DNA of 23,507 bases from a virus: positions 1-23,507 of the IMG/VR virus record IMGVR_UViG_3300025168_000690, one strand, 5' to 3'. This document shows positions 9,019 to 14,484 of the stretch, piece after piece. Position numbers and translations under genes: made by a program. Below the pieces are notes generated by a model. It saw nothing but the letters and a program-made list of their open reading frames with translations. It was not told where the DNA came from and did no database searches. Numbering within the stretch: position 1 is the first letter of the stretch; the number at the start of each line of letters is the position of its first letter.

Positions 9019-9333
9019 TCAACAACGCCATCGTTTTAATGCCGCACCCTTTCTAGTTAACTTACCACCTTTACTAGTTGGTCCTTTAACTCCTTTCATT
9101 CTTGCACAAAAGGATTTTCTTCTTTTAGCTGCTTTACTTCCTTTCTTAACTTTACCTGTAACTGCTGTTTTTAATTTACTTCCCGGATTCTTCCTTCTGT
9201 ATGCAGCTACACCTTTTTTTGTCATACCAGCGCCTTTACTCGTTGGTCTATAATTAGCGTTCTTACCTTTAGTTGTTTTACGTATAGGTTTACCTTTCTT
9301 TTGTTTTTTAGTAGTTTCCTTTTTTGGAGCCAT
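9019..9333 (-). CDS. Lys/Arg-rich basic protein, DUF6321-like
   Basis: 104 residues, more than one third Lys or Arg. It contains the motif K-R-R-K-S-F-C-A-R-M-K-G and a second half ending R-K-G-A-A-L-K-R-W-R-C, resembling a family of small basic proteins (DUF6321, from memory) found in marine phages and large viruses. Two Cys are conserved in that pattern (C76 area and the terminal residue). Function is not known; DNA binding or a role in the virion are inferences from charge. Its ATG overlaps the stop of the 26-residue gene upstream as TAATG. Confidence 0.75.
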   Translation of the reverse strand: MAPKKETTKKQKKGKPIRKTTKGKNANYRPTSKGAGMTKKGVAAYRRKNPGSKLKTAVTGKVKKGSKAAKRRKSFCARMKGVKGPTSKGGKLTRKGAALKRWRC

Positions 9334-9413
9334 TATTTCTTTTTACCTTTAGTGGTCTTCTTCTTTTTAGGTCTTCCAACTTTTTTACCGTATGTCCCTT
9401 TACCGTAAGGCAT
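9333..9413 (-). CDS. 26-residue AT-hook-like basic peptide
   Basis: A 26-residue ORF beginning M-P-Y-G-K-G-T-Y-G-K-K-V-G-R-P-K-K-K-K. The G-R-P core flanked by Lys resembles an AT-hook, and similar M-P-Y-G-K-G-T-Y-G openings are, from memory, widespread in small proteins of marine tailed phages. Both ends are joined by TAATG overlaps: its ATG overlaps the stop of the gene before it and its stop overlaps the ATG of the one after. This spacing supports real translation despite its size. Confidence 0.7.
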   Translation of the reverse strand: MPYGKGTYGKKVGRPKKKKTTKGKKK

Positions 9414-9706
9414 TATTTTTTCCTCTTAGTAGTTTTCTTTTTACCATTTGATTTAGGTTTTAAATTTGGGTATTTCTTGAATACCGCACGTTTAATCCCT
9501 GCAGGACGTGGTGCGTTATGAGCTAACTTCAGTGCTGACTTAGCTCTTGCTAATGTATTAATTGGGAAACTACCTGCTGGTGCTCCTCCTGAAGGCCCTG
9601 CAAAGGCTTTTACTCCTTTGTATTTACCTACGTTAGAACCACCCGGTTTTTTTCTAGCTGCCGCTTGTTTCTTTTTTGCGGGTGCTTTTTTCTTTATTGG
9701 TGCCAT
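9413..9706 (-). CDS. Lysine-rich protein with conserved G-P-S-G-G-A-P core
   Basis: 97 residues with a Lys-rich N-terminal tail (1-20) and C-terminal tail (80-97). The middle has F-A-G-P-S-G-G-A-P-A-G-S-F-P-I-N-T followed by R-A-x-S-A-L-K-L-A-H-N-A-P and G-I-K-R-A-V-F-K-K-Y-P. From memory this core resembles small conserved basic proteins in marine phages and algal viruses whose function I cannot name. Start ATG has AAGGAT upstream. It is the first of three basic genes coupled by TAATG. Confidence 0.72.
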   Translation of the reverse strand: MAPIKKKAPAKKKQAAARKKPGGSNVGKYKGVKAFAGPSGGAPAGSFPINTLARAKSALKLAHNAPRPAGIKRAVFKKYPNLKPKSNGKKKTTKRKK

Positions 9707-9717
9707 ATTATCAATCC

Positions 9718-9876
9718 TTAATTATAAATAAAGTAGTATCTGTATTCTCCAGAACCAACTTTCACTATTCCTTGAGCATATACATTAGTAATGGTCAAAG
9801 CGTTGATAGCCACATTCATAGCGACTATACAACTTGAAGCAGTTGATTCCCGTCCTTGAACTACAGAACTAGCCAT
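9718..9876 (-). CDS. Small protein of unknown function, 52 residues
   Basis: The protein begins M-A-S-S-V-V-Q-G-R-E-S and ends Y-R-Y-Y-F-I-Y-N. It is not strongly basic and has a mildly hydrophobic middle with no clear membrane span. The sequence looks beta-strand-like and could be a small structural or head-tail protein. It starts 5 bases after the stop of the 54-residue gene, and the next gene starts 11 bases after its stop. No family is recognised. Confidence 0.6.
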   Translation of the reverse strand: MASSVVQGRESTASSCIVAMNVAINALTITNVYAQGIVKVGSGEYRYYFIYN

Positions 9877-9881
9877 TATGT

Positions 9882-10046
9882 TTAACCTGAAGTAGCTGAA
9901 CTAGATAATGTACTAGGACTTTTTACGAACTTAGATTTATCTTCAGTTGCGTTAACATTTTTGGTTTCTACTCTACCACCCAAAAATAAGTCTCCGGTAT
10001 CAGTTGCATCTCTTGTGTCTTCGAATTCTTTTTTAGTTTCTGCCAT
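9882..10046 (-). CDS. Small hydrophilic protein of unknown function, 54 residues
   Basis: The protein begins M-A-E-T-K-K-E-F-E-D-T and is rich in Asp, Thr, Ser and Lys, with a Ser-rich C-terminus; probably largely disordered. Start is supported by AAGGAG upstream, located inside the end of the preceding gene. It sits between two other very small genes with close spacing, so it belongs to the same transcript. No family is recognised. Confidence 0.62.
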   Translation of the reverse strand: MAETKKEFEDTRDATDTGDLFLGGRVETKNVNATEDKSKFVKSPSTLSSSATSG

Positions 10047-10048
10047 AT

Positions 10049-10180
10049 TTATTTCTCCTTCTTAGCTTTTTTAACTGGTTTGCAATTATCACACGATTCG
10101 CAGCAAGCTAATAAGTATTCTACTTGTTGATGAAGTCCTTCAACTTGTTTAACTAACTCCTCTTGTTCGAAATCGTTCAT
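10049..10180 (-). CDS. Small Cys-containing helical protein, 43 residues
   Basis: A helical first part (residues 1-24) leads to L-L-A-C-C-E-S-C-D-N-C-K, four Cys spaced C-C-x2-C-x2-C that could bind zinc or another metal, and then a Lys-rich tail (K-K-A-K-K-E-K). The ATG overlaps the preceding stop as ATGA, which indicates coupled translation. Function unknown. Confidence 0.62.
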   Translation of the reverse strand: MNDFEQEELVKQVEGLHQQVEYLLACCESCDNCKPVKKAKKEK

Positions 10181-10353
10181 TTTTTACCCTTTGATTTTTT
10201 AGCAGCTTTCTTTTTAGCTGGTACTTTAACTTCAGGTTTAACTTCAGGTTTTTCTTCAACTAGGGGTGCCTCACGTAGTGGGGCTTCTAGTATAATATTA
10301 CCGTGTCTGTCTCTTTTAGGAGCTGGTTTCTCTCTTGCGTGTAATTGTGTCAT
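10177..10353 (-). CDS. Small basic protein with Lys-rich tail, 58 residues
   Basis: The protein begins M-T-Q-L-H-A-R-E-K, has a Pro/Glu/Lys repeat (K-P-E-V twice) and ends K-K-K-A-A-K-K-S-K-G-K-K. The tail resembles histone-H1-like or other DNA-contacting tails. Start has GAGGT at good spacing, and a TATA box lies at 10387-10394, making this the first gene of the small-protein run leading to the terminase genes. Function unknown; nucleic-acid binding is an inference from charge. Confidence 0.62.
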   Translation of the reverse strand: MTQLHAREKPAPKRDRHGNIILEAPLREAPLVEEKPEVKPEVKVPAKKKAAKKSKGKK

Positions 10354-10386
10354 AATTAACCTCTAAACAAATTACGTTACGTTAAC

Positions 10387-10394
10387 ATATAAAT
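10387..10394 (-). promoter_or_regulatory. TATA box before the small-protein/terminase block
   Basis: The minus-strand sequence TTTATATG is followed by TTAACG. Transcription would be expected near 10365, leaving about 12 bases of leader with GAGGT before ATG 10353. The box lies just past the stop of the holin-like gene. Confidence 0.5.
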
Positions 10395-10401
10395 GTTTCG
10401 G

Positions 10402-10764
10402 TCACTTTTTGCTTTCCATCTTATGCTCTTGGTCTTGTGCTTTGCTCTCTACATCTTGTGCTTGTTTCAATACAGCATCGTTATAATCGATAACTGCTTG
10501 AGCTTTCACTTTGTAAAATGCTGTCTTCTCTGCTTGTTCTTGTTTCCAAACATCTAGGGCATCTTTGATAATTAGAAGGGCTGGCCCACCTAATATAGCT
10601 ATCAAAGTTGTATATGCTTCAATGTTGTCAAGAACTTCAGGTTTACCAAGTCCGCTATGTATAACGAACCCTGCAAACCCAACCCAGAGTAAGACTAGTG
10701 GTACGGCAATCATAAACATAAACACATCGTTAAATGTAGTTCCTTCTCTTGCTTCTTTACTCAT
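10402..10764 (-). CDS. Shorter two-span form of the membrane protein from an internal start
   Basis: An in-frame ATG at codon 61 (10764) is preceded by AAGGAGG with 8 bases between it and the ATG, a better ribosome site than that of the GTG start. It would produce a 120-residue protein, M-S-K-E-A-R-E-G onward, with two membrane spans and lacking the first. Either this is the true gene and the upstream part belongs to a longer minor form, or both forms are made, as in dual-start holin systems. Confidence 0.5.
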   Translation of the reverse strand: MSKEAREGTTFNDVFMFMIAVPLVLLWVGFAGFVIHSGLGKPEVLDNIEAYTTLIAILGGPALLIIKDALDVWKQEQAEKTAFYKVKAQAVIDYNDAVLKQAQDVESKAQDQEHKMESKK

Positions 10765-10944
10765 ATTTTCAGTCCTCCTTTTTTCTTTTTGTTCCTTTTG
10801 TGGAAGTTTGATTGTCGGTAATTTGATACCTGACAGTAACTTCCGTATATATGCAATCATCAGTATAATAAAGGTTGTCGCTGTAACAGCTAATAAAGTT
10901 ATTATCACTATCAACAGTATATTTGTAATCGTATCGAATATCAC
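10402..10944 (-). CDS. Membrane protein, three spans, holin-like
   Basis: 180 residues from a GTG directly after the upstream TGA, with GGAGGAGG inside the end of the previous gene. Predicted membrane spans by eye: residues about 8-33, 72-95 and 108-126. A charged stretch (Lys/Glu/Arg, 48-62) separates the first from the second, and the C-terminal 45 residues are charged, helical and soluble. Small size, several spans and a charged tail are features of holins, but also of other membrane proteins. No sequence family is recognised. Position next to a surface-anchored protein and upstream of packaging genes fits a late cell-envelope function. Confidence 0.6.
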   Translation of the reverse strand: MIFDTITNILLIVIITLLAVTATTFIILMIAYIRKLLSGIKLPTIKLPQKEQKEKRRTENMSKEAREGTTFNDVFMFMIAVPLVLLWVGFAGFVIHSGLGKPEVLDNIEAYTTLIAILGGPALLIIKDALDVWKQEQAEKTAFYKVKAQAVIDYNDAVLKQAQDVESKAQDQEHKMESKK

Positions 10945-11895
10945 TCATTCCTCCTCCAGAATAATCTCAGGGATGTAAAAGTAATTGACCCATTCATAAG
11001 TGCCATTACTGCCGTAATCTGCATAAAGATTGACATATACCATATACCATCCAGTATAAGGTTCTGTAAAGTATTCTGGACCAGAAGTCATTGTATACTC
11101 GTTAGATTCCCAACCTGTTACGTTGTAGAAATGGTCAGTCCACATATACCCGTTCCATACAGTTTCATTGTCTTCTACCTTGATGTGCCCAACGTCGAAT
11201 GTCACCATCACAGGCAAATCTTCTTGGTCGCAATTTGTGTCTATATCTACTGTGATGTTGAGGGTATTATCTTCCCTAGAGTAGTTTCCATACTGCATAC
11301 CGTTGTAAAAATAAGTTTGATTGGCTACACATTCGTATTCTTCGTACTCGCAACTCCCATCGTCCTCTTCAGCTCTGTCGTTGTAGTTCTCTGCGTCTAT
11401 GTCCATACACCCATAAATTGTTTCGTTGGTCTGGGTCTCATTGTTACCTGTGTTGTTATCGACTGGGCCGCCAAGAAATTGACAACGCCCATTGTCGTGA
11501 GTTGCCTCCTTGTTATAATTTTCTGCATCTGGATTAGTACACCCATAAACTACAGGTGGTGGAAAGGCACAGCTCCCATTATCAAACGTAGCTTTGTTGT
11601 TAAAATTTATAGCCCCCGGGTCCATACAACCGCCTACCGGTCCCACTTCTTCTTCGCCCCATAAATCTGTCAACATACCTAAATCCGCTGTACCACTTCC
11701 GAACATCGCTAAAATAATTACTGTTAGAATTGAACCAATCTTTTTACCAAATTTAGTCTCGCCTAGTTTATCTCCTGCTTTACCAATGGTTTCGAAAAGA
11801 CCTTCTTCTTCATCTGGTCGAGGGCCTCCGAGCCCTAATGCTTCTCGCTCTTCATCTGAAATAACGTTAATTGCACCGTAATCATCTCGCGCCAT
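10945..11895 (-). CDS. Membrane-anchored surface protein with three C-x-D-P-x-A-x-N-Y repeats
   Basis: 316 residues. Residues 1-50 are charged and would be cytoplasmic or internal; a membrane span lies at about 53-68. Three repeats of about 20 residues follow (C90-C109, C119-C138, C163-C182), each of the form C-x-(D/N)-P/I-x-A-x-N-(Y/F)-(N)-x3-A-x2-D-(D/N)-G-x-C. The rest (about 185-316) is Asp/Asn/Tyr/Thr-rich and beta-like, with many N-x-(S/T) sequons, fitting an exposed and possibly glycosylated domain. Such repeats are known in secreted proteins of marine bacteria and, to my memory, of Marine Group II archaea. Role in adsorption, envelope interaction or lysis is inferred. The start follows a TATA box by 27 bases, so the mRNA is probably leaderless. 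Confidence 0.72.
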   Translation of the reverse strand: MARDDYGAINVISDEEREALGLGGPRPDEEEGLFETIGKAGDKLGETKFGKKIGSILTVIILAMFGSGTADLGMLTDLWGEEEVGPVGGCMDPGAINFNNKATFDNGSCAFPPPVVYGCTNPDAENYNKEATHDNGRCQFLGGPVDNNTGNNETQTNETIYGCMDIDAENYNDRAEEDDGSCEYEEYECVANQTYFYNGMQYGNYSREDNTLNITVDIDTNCDQEDLPVMVTFDVGHIKVEDNETVWNGYMWTDHFYNVTGWESNEYTMTSGPEYFTEPYTGWYMVYVNLYADYGSNGTYEWVNYFYIPEIILEEE

Positions 11896-11916
11896 ACTAT
11901 TTATGTCGTTGTATTT

Positions 11917-11926
11917 GTTTATAAAG
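11917..11926 (-). promoter_or_regulatory. TATA box of leftward (structural) transcript
   Basis: Minus-strand CTTTATAAAC is centred about 27 bases upstream of ATG 11895, so transcription should begin at or within a few bases of the start codon. This is the leaderless geometry common in archaea. Confidence 0.72.
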
Positions 11927-11950
11927 ATTTTCCCCAGAGCTCTATTATAC

Positions 11951-11966
11951 AGTACTATATAGTACT
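11951..11966. promoter_or_regulatory. Perfect 16-bp palindrome, candidate operator
   Basis: AGTACTATATAGTACT is perfectly self-complementary. A further AGTAC half-site follows at 11969-11973. It lies between the two divergent promoters and could bind a dimeric repressor controlling both arms. Confidence 0.6.
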
Positions 11967-11974
11967 AAAGTACC

Positions 11975-12005
11975 TTAACATATGCTTTCTTTGCTTAACG
12001 TATGC
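11975..12005. repeat. Two copies of TTAAC(A/G)TATGC, 20 bp apart
   Basis: TTAACATATGC (11975-11985) and TTAACGTATGC (11995-12005) are direct repeats 20 bp apart, close to two helical turns. They lie just upstream of the rightward TATA box. The first is repeated exactly at 16529-16539, within a 14-base identity. Confidence 0.6.
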
Positions 12006-12020
12006 AGTAATCCCACAACC

Positions 12021-12028
12021 TTTATATA
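12021..12028 (+). promoter_or_regulatory. TATA box of rightward nuclease transcript
   Basis: TTTATATA is centred 27-28 bases upstream of ATG 12052, again leaving no leader. A strong match to the archaeal TATA box. Confidence 0.75.
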
Positions 12029-12051
12029 GAAAGTATCCCTGATAAAAAAAT

Positions 12052-12981
12052 ATGAAAGAAACTCAAAGTGACTCAGAAGAGTTCACGTACACTGTCAAAT
12101 ATGACATAGAAAATGATACAGAAATAGATTGGACGCCAAGCGAGTTCCGTTTGTCGCCCTCTAAGATAAATACTTTTTTAAAATGCCCACGTCAATTTTA
12201 CCATAAGTATATCGAAAAACTCCCTGACCAATTAACATTACATTTGTTTCGTGGTTCTATAGTTCACGAAATACTTGAGGATATATTCGAAAAGGAATTC
12301 AAGTACCCTAGTCGTTGGCGAAACGGCGAACCAGCGGAGTGGGCTGTTTTAGAATTTAATAAAAGATGGACTGCTCGTAAAGCAAAGATGCCGTGGTTAT
12401 GGAAGAACCCCGCCATCGACGGCGATGTTATGGAACGGGAAAGTATCGACCTTTTGGTCAACTTCTGTACTCGTGTCGAAAAGAAACTGTATGAACTAAT
12501 GGATTGGAAAGTCGCGCGTTCTAAAGATATGGCGTTCAAACAACTTAAACCAACATTCGCTGAGATGCGTGTCCATAATAAAGAATTTAAAATAATGGGC
12601 ATTATAGATGTTATCCAAAAAGATTTCGAGGGTAATATCTCCATCGTTGATTATAAAACCAGTAAGCGTTACGGAAGCTGGTTACCTGACGATTACTATC
12701 GCCAGTTAATAATATACGCCCTGTTATATCAAGAAGAAACCGGGGTACGCCCAAAATTCGCGGGCATCGATTGGTTGCGGTACGACGACGTTTACTTTGT
12801 GGCTATAAACGATGGTGTTATCGAAGAAGCGCGGGAACTCATCAAAGGCATACACGACGAATTAAAGAAAAGGGGGGACGACGTTGAGCAGTATGAAATG
12901 GTTCCGCAAACCCTTTGTAAGTGGTGCGCCTTTTATAAAAAGCCCTGTACACCCAAAGGTATATATTCTAAGAAGAAGTAA
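12052..12981 (+). CDS. Fe-S PD-(D/E)XK nuclease, RecB/Cas4-like
   Basis: 309 residues. Motifs in order: S-P-S-K-I-N-T-F-L-K-C-P-R-Q-F-Y (35-50, containing C45), R-G-S-I-V-H (67-72), G-I-I-D (183-186), V-D-Y-K-T-S (199-204; D200, K202), and Q-L-I-I-Y (218-222), with a C-terminal C289-x2-C292-x6-C299. Together C45 and the three C-terminal Cys fit the 4Fe-4S cluster of Cas4/AddB-type nucleases, and the D-D-x-K set fits an active nuclease. It would degrade or resect DNA ends in replication or recombination. It has no adjacent Cas genes, so a CRISPR role is not indicated. It stands alone behind a leaderless promoter divergent from the structural arm. Confidence 0.88.
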   Translation: MKETQSDSEEFTYTVKYDIENDTEIDWTPSEFRLSPSKINTFLKCPRQFYHKYIEKLPDQLTLHLFRGSIVHEILEDIFEKEFKYPSRWRNGEPAEWAVLEFNKRWTARKAKMPWLWKNPAIDGDVMERESIDLLVNFCTRVEKKLYELMDWKVARSKDMAFKQLKPTFAEMRVHNKEFKIMGIIDVIQKDFEGNISIVDYKTSKRYGSWLPDDYYRQLIIYALLYQEETGVRPKFAGIDWLRYDDVYFVAINDGVIEEARELIKGIHDELKKRGDDVEQYEMVPQTLCKWCAFYKKPCTPKGIYSKKK

Positions 12982-12990
12982 TATTAATTA

Positions 12991-13029
12991 GGACCCCTAA
13001 TGGGTATCGAATAAGATACCGACGGGTCC
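12991..13029 (+). promoter_or_regulatory. Two-tier nested hairpin upstream of the membrane-protein gene
   Basis: GGACCC (12991-12996) pairs with GGGTCC (13024-13029), and inside it GGTATC (13003-13008) pairs with GATACC (13015-13020). No T-run follows, so it is not an ordinary terminator. It ends 13 bases before the ATG of the next gene and next to its ribosome site (CGAGG), so it could be an mRNA leader structure, or a DNA palindrome bound by a protein. Confidence 0.5.
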
Positions 13030-13042
13030 ACCTCGAGGAACA

Positions 13043-13432
13043 ATGAACAATACAACAGCAAACAACACCGCTCTATTAGAAGCGGTAGAAGAAAGTGGTC
13101 TGTTAGAAGAACCCTTAGTTCTTGGACTTTTGGCACTTGCCGGAGCTTTAGTAGCTTTCGTATGTTATACGAACCCAGCTATCAAAGCTTTAGTTATGCC
13201 AATCTTGAATAAGTATTTGAAAAAATACGATACTCAAATCCAAGCTCTACTAGAAGAAAATCTAACTAAAGCACAGCAAGTCGCCTATAACAAACTAGAC
13301 GAAACACTCAAGGCTCAAGTGAAAGATGAACTTCTAAGAAAAGTAGTCTTAACAGCTTGGGATGAAAAGGACGACGAACTAAAATCCTTGGTTAAAGGGA
13401 AAGTTAAAACTGCCCTCGATAACACTAAGTAA
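13043..13432 (+). CDS. Single-span membrane protein of unknown function
   Basis: 129 residues. The N-terminus is Asn/Thr-rich with sequons (about 1-10), then an acidic stretch, then one membrane span (about 25-43), then a long charged helix (about 55-129) rich in Lys, Glu and Gln that looks like a coiled coil or amphipathic helix. This layout (outside tail, span, cytoplasmic helix) would fit a membrane remodelling, lysis-accessory or anchoring role, but no family is recognised. GAGG lies upstream of the ATG. A hairpin that could terminate transcription follows the stop. Confidence 0.65.
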   Translation: MNNTTANNTALLEAVEESGLLEEPLVLGLLALAGALVAFVCYTNPAIKALVMPILNKYLKKYDTQIQALLEENLTKAQQVAYNKLDETLKAQVKDELLRKVVLTAWDEKDDELKSLVKGKVKTALDNTK

Positions 13433-13453
13433 TTTAGAATGCAAACACGCGTC

Positions 13454-13487
13454 GAGGTCCGCGGCAAAAAATAGACCTCACCTTTTA
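13454..13487 (+). terminator. Hairpin followed by T-rich tract
   Basis: GAGGTC (13454-13459), a 14-base loop and GACCTC (13474-13479) are followed by a T-rich tract ending near 13487. It lies 21 bases past the stop of the membrane-protein gene. The loop is long, so this is only a plausible terminator. Confidence 0.4.
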
Positions 13488-13489
13488 TT

Positions 13490-13576
13490 ATGACTAAACC
13501 AAAATACTGGAAACTACTGCGAATATGTAACTGTAAACACGGGCACCACAATTGTACCTGTGGGGGACATAAGTAG
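13490..13576 (+). CDS. 28-residue Cys/His-rich mini-protein
   Basis: The sequence reads M-T-K-P-K-Y-W-K-L-L-R-I-C-N-C-K-H-G-H-H-N-C-T-C-G-G-H-K. Four Cys and four His lie in residues 13-27, enough ligands for one compact zinc site. It begins 10 bases past the hairpin and is followed by a T-run at 13599. No Shine-Dalgarno is seen, so expression is unproven. Confidence 0.4.
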   Translation: MTKPKYWKLLRICNCKHGHHNCTCGGHK

Positions 13577-13598
13577 AACATTCAAAAATTAGCCCCAA

Positions 13599-13607
13599 TT
13601 TTTTTTT
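13599..13607 (+). terminator. Run of nine T, archaeal-type terminator
   Basis: Nine consecutive T on the coding strand lie 23 bases after the 28-residue ORF. Oligo-T tracts are sufficient terminators for archaeal RNA polymerase. It separates the upstream pair from the next set of genes. Confidence 0.5.
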
Positions 13608-13725
13608 AACATATCTGCCTTACTCAAAATATTCTAGTGTTTGTGTGAAGGGGTGGACATAGAGTTAAAGATAAGATACTATGTAGTTTAGAGGGGAGGT
13701 ATGATTACTACTCATAACTAAAGTG

Positions 13726-13911
13726 ATGAGTGAGTATCATAAAAATGGAACTACAGTGACAAGGAAGAAAGACATTGCAGTAGAAAAGATGTTGAAACTG
13801 CAACAAAAGACTAGAGTATATTGGGAGAAGGCAAAAGACCCTGAGACTGTAGAAGGAAAAGAATTTAAACTTTGGATGGCATTGATTGAGGATTGCATTG
13901 GTAAGAGGTAA
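13726..13911 (+). CDS. Small charged protein of unknown function, 61 residues
   Basis: Begins M-S-E-Y-H-K-N-G-T-T-V and is rich in Lys and Glu, helical. A GTG one codon upstream (13723) could also start it. A strong GAGGGGAGG lies at 13691-13699, too far for the ATG but close to a six-codon frame starting at 13701. The next gene starts 6 bases after the stop. No family is recognised. Confidence 0.55.
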   Translation: MSEYHKNGTTVTRKKDIAVEKMLKLQQKTRVYWEKAKDPETVEGKEFKLWMALIEDCIGKR

Positions 13912-13917
13912 GAACAA

Positions 13918-14190
13918 ATGAACAAAAAACAAATGAAACTGGATGTAAGTGGAAACACTATCAATCCAACGATAGGCAGAGTCAAGAGGGTAGAACTACA
14001 CCCAGAATTGGCCAACTACTTTAAACTGTATTCATTACAGAAAAAGGCAGAAAGAACTAGGAAATACTATACAGATGGTATAGGTAATCAGACTAGGATA
14101 AACTATGAACAACATACAACTATACCTGAACTAGCACAGTTCTTGATGTATGTAGAAGAAAGATTGGGGGTGTCATATGACTTCTTATAA
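13918..14190 (+). CDS. Small protein of unknown function, 90 residues
   Basis: Basic, helical first half, ending L-G-V-S-Y-D-F-L. No membrane span or Cys pair is seen. AGAGGT lies upstream at suitable spacing. Its stop lies inside the start of the following zinc-ribbon gene (14177), so translation is coupled. No family is recognised. Confidence 0.6.
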   Translation: MNKKQMKLDVSGNTINPTIGRVKRVELHPELANYFKLYSLQKKAERTRKYYTDGIGNQTRINYEQHTTIPELAQFLMYVEERLGVSYDFL

Positions 14191-14326
14191 GACATTCCTT
14201 AAAGAAATAGGGCCTCAGTGGGAAGACACTACTGAGTTCCTTTGTGTAGAGTGTAACACTACTATGTCAGAGGCAAATAAGGGATATTCCTTTAACTGTC
14301 ACTCCTGTTGGAGTAAGAACAAATAA
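14177..14326 (+). CDS. 49-residue zinc-ribbon mini-protein
   Basis: C23-x2-C26 and C41-x2-C44 form a standard two-knuckle zinc site, with an acidic front part and short basic tail. The start overlaps the preceding gene by 14 bases, and the stop overlaps the next ATG as TAATG. Nucleic-acid or protein contact is inferred from the zinc fold only. Confidence 0.65.
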   Translation: MTSYKTFLKEIGPQWEDTTEFLCVECNTTMSEANKGYSFNCHSCWSKNK

Positions 14327-14481
14327 TGTATTTAATAACAACCAACTATTGCACCCTATGTAATATGAGAGTAACTATTAATCACAATGCTAATATCAAG
14401 ACACAGCTCTGCGAGAGTTGTTTAGAAGACCACGTATCAGGTCAAATGCGTGACTTTATAAGAACTGACCAAAAGAGATAA
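14326..14481 (+). CDS. 51-residue zinc-ribbon mini-protein
   Basis: C9-x2-C12 and C29-x2-C32 form a two-knuckle zinc site. Residues 33-51 are charged and helical. The ATG overlaps the previous stop as TAATG. It is a second, separate zinc mini-protein directly after the first, and the two are not obvious copies. Confidence 0.65.
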   Translation: MYLITTNYCTLCNMRVTINHNANIKTQLCESCLEDHVSGQMRDFIRTDQKR

Positions 14482-14484
14482 AAA

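Noticed and set aside
10769-10948. 59-codon frame starting ATG 10948, overlapping the holin-like gene in another frame
   Set aside because: The ribosome site would be only about 2 bases from this ATG, whereas the GTG at 10944 is well spaced and its frame has a clear membrane span and continues to a longer protein.
11131-11664. 177-codon plus-strand frame opposite the repeat protein
   Set aside because: Antisense of the C-x-D-P repeat gene; its Val/Ile/Cys-rich sequence is what the complement of that Asp/Asn/Tyr-rich gene gives.
12264-12644. 126-codon minus-strand frame inside the nuclease gene
   Set aside because: Complement of a gene with all nuclease motifs; no independent start signals.
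12052-12981. Cas4 as part of a CRISPR system
   Set aside because: No Cas1, Cas2, effector genes or array are visible; the fold is shared with many non-CRISPR nucleases.
13701-13721. Six-codon leader peptide frame after GAGGGGAGG
   Set aside because: The ribosome site is one base from the ATG, too close; the frame is too short to judge. Left as a possibility only.
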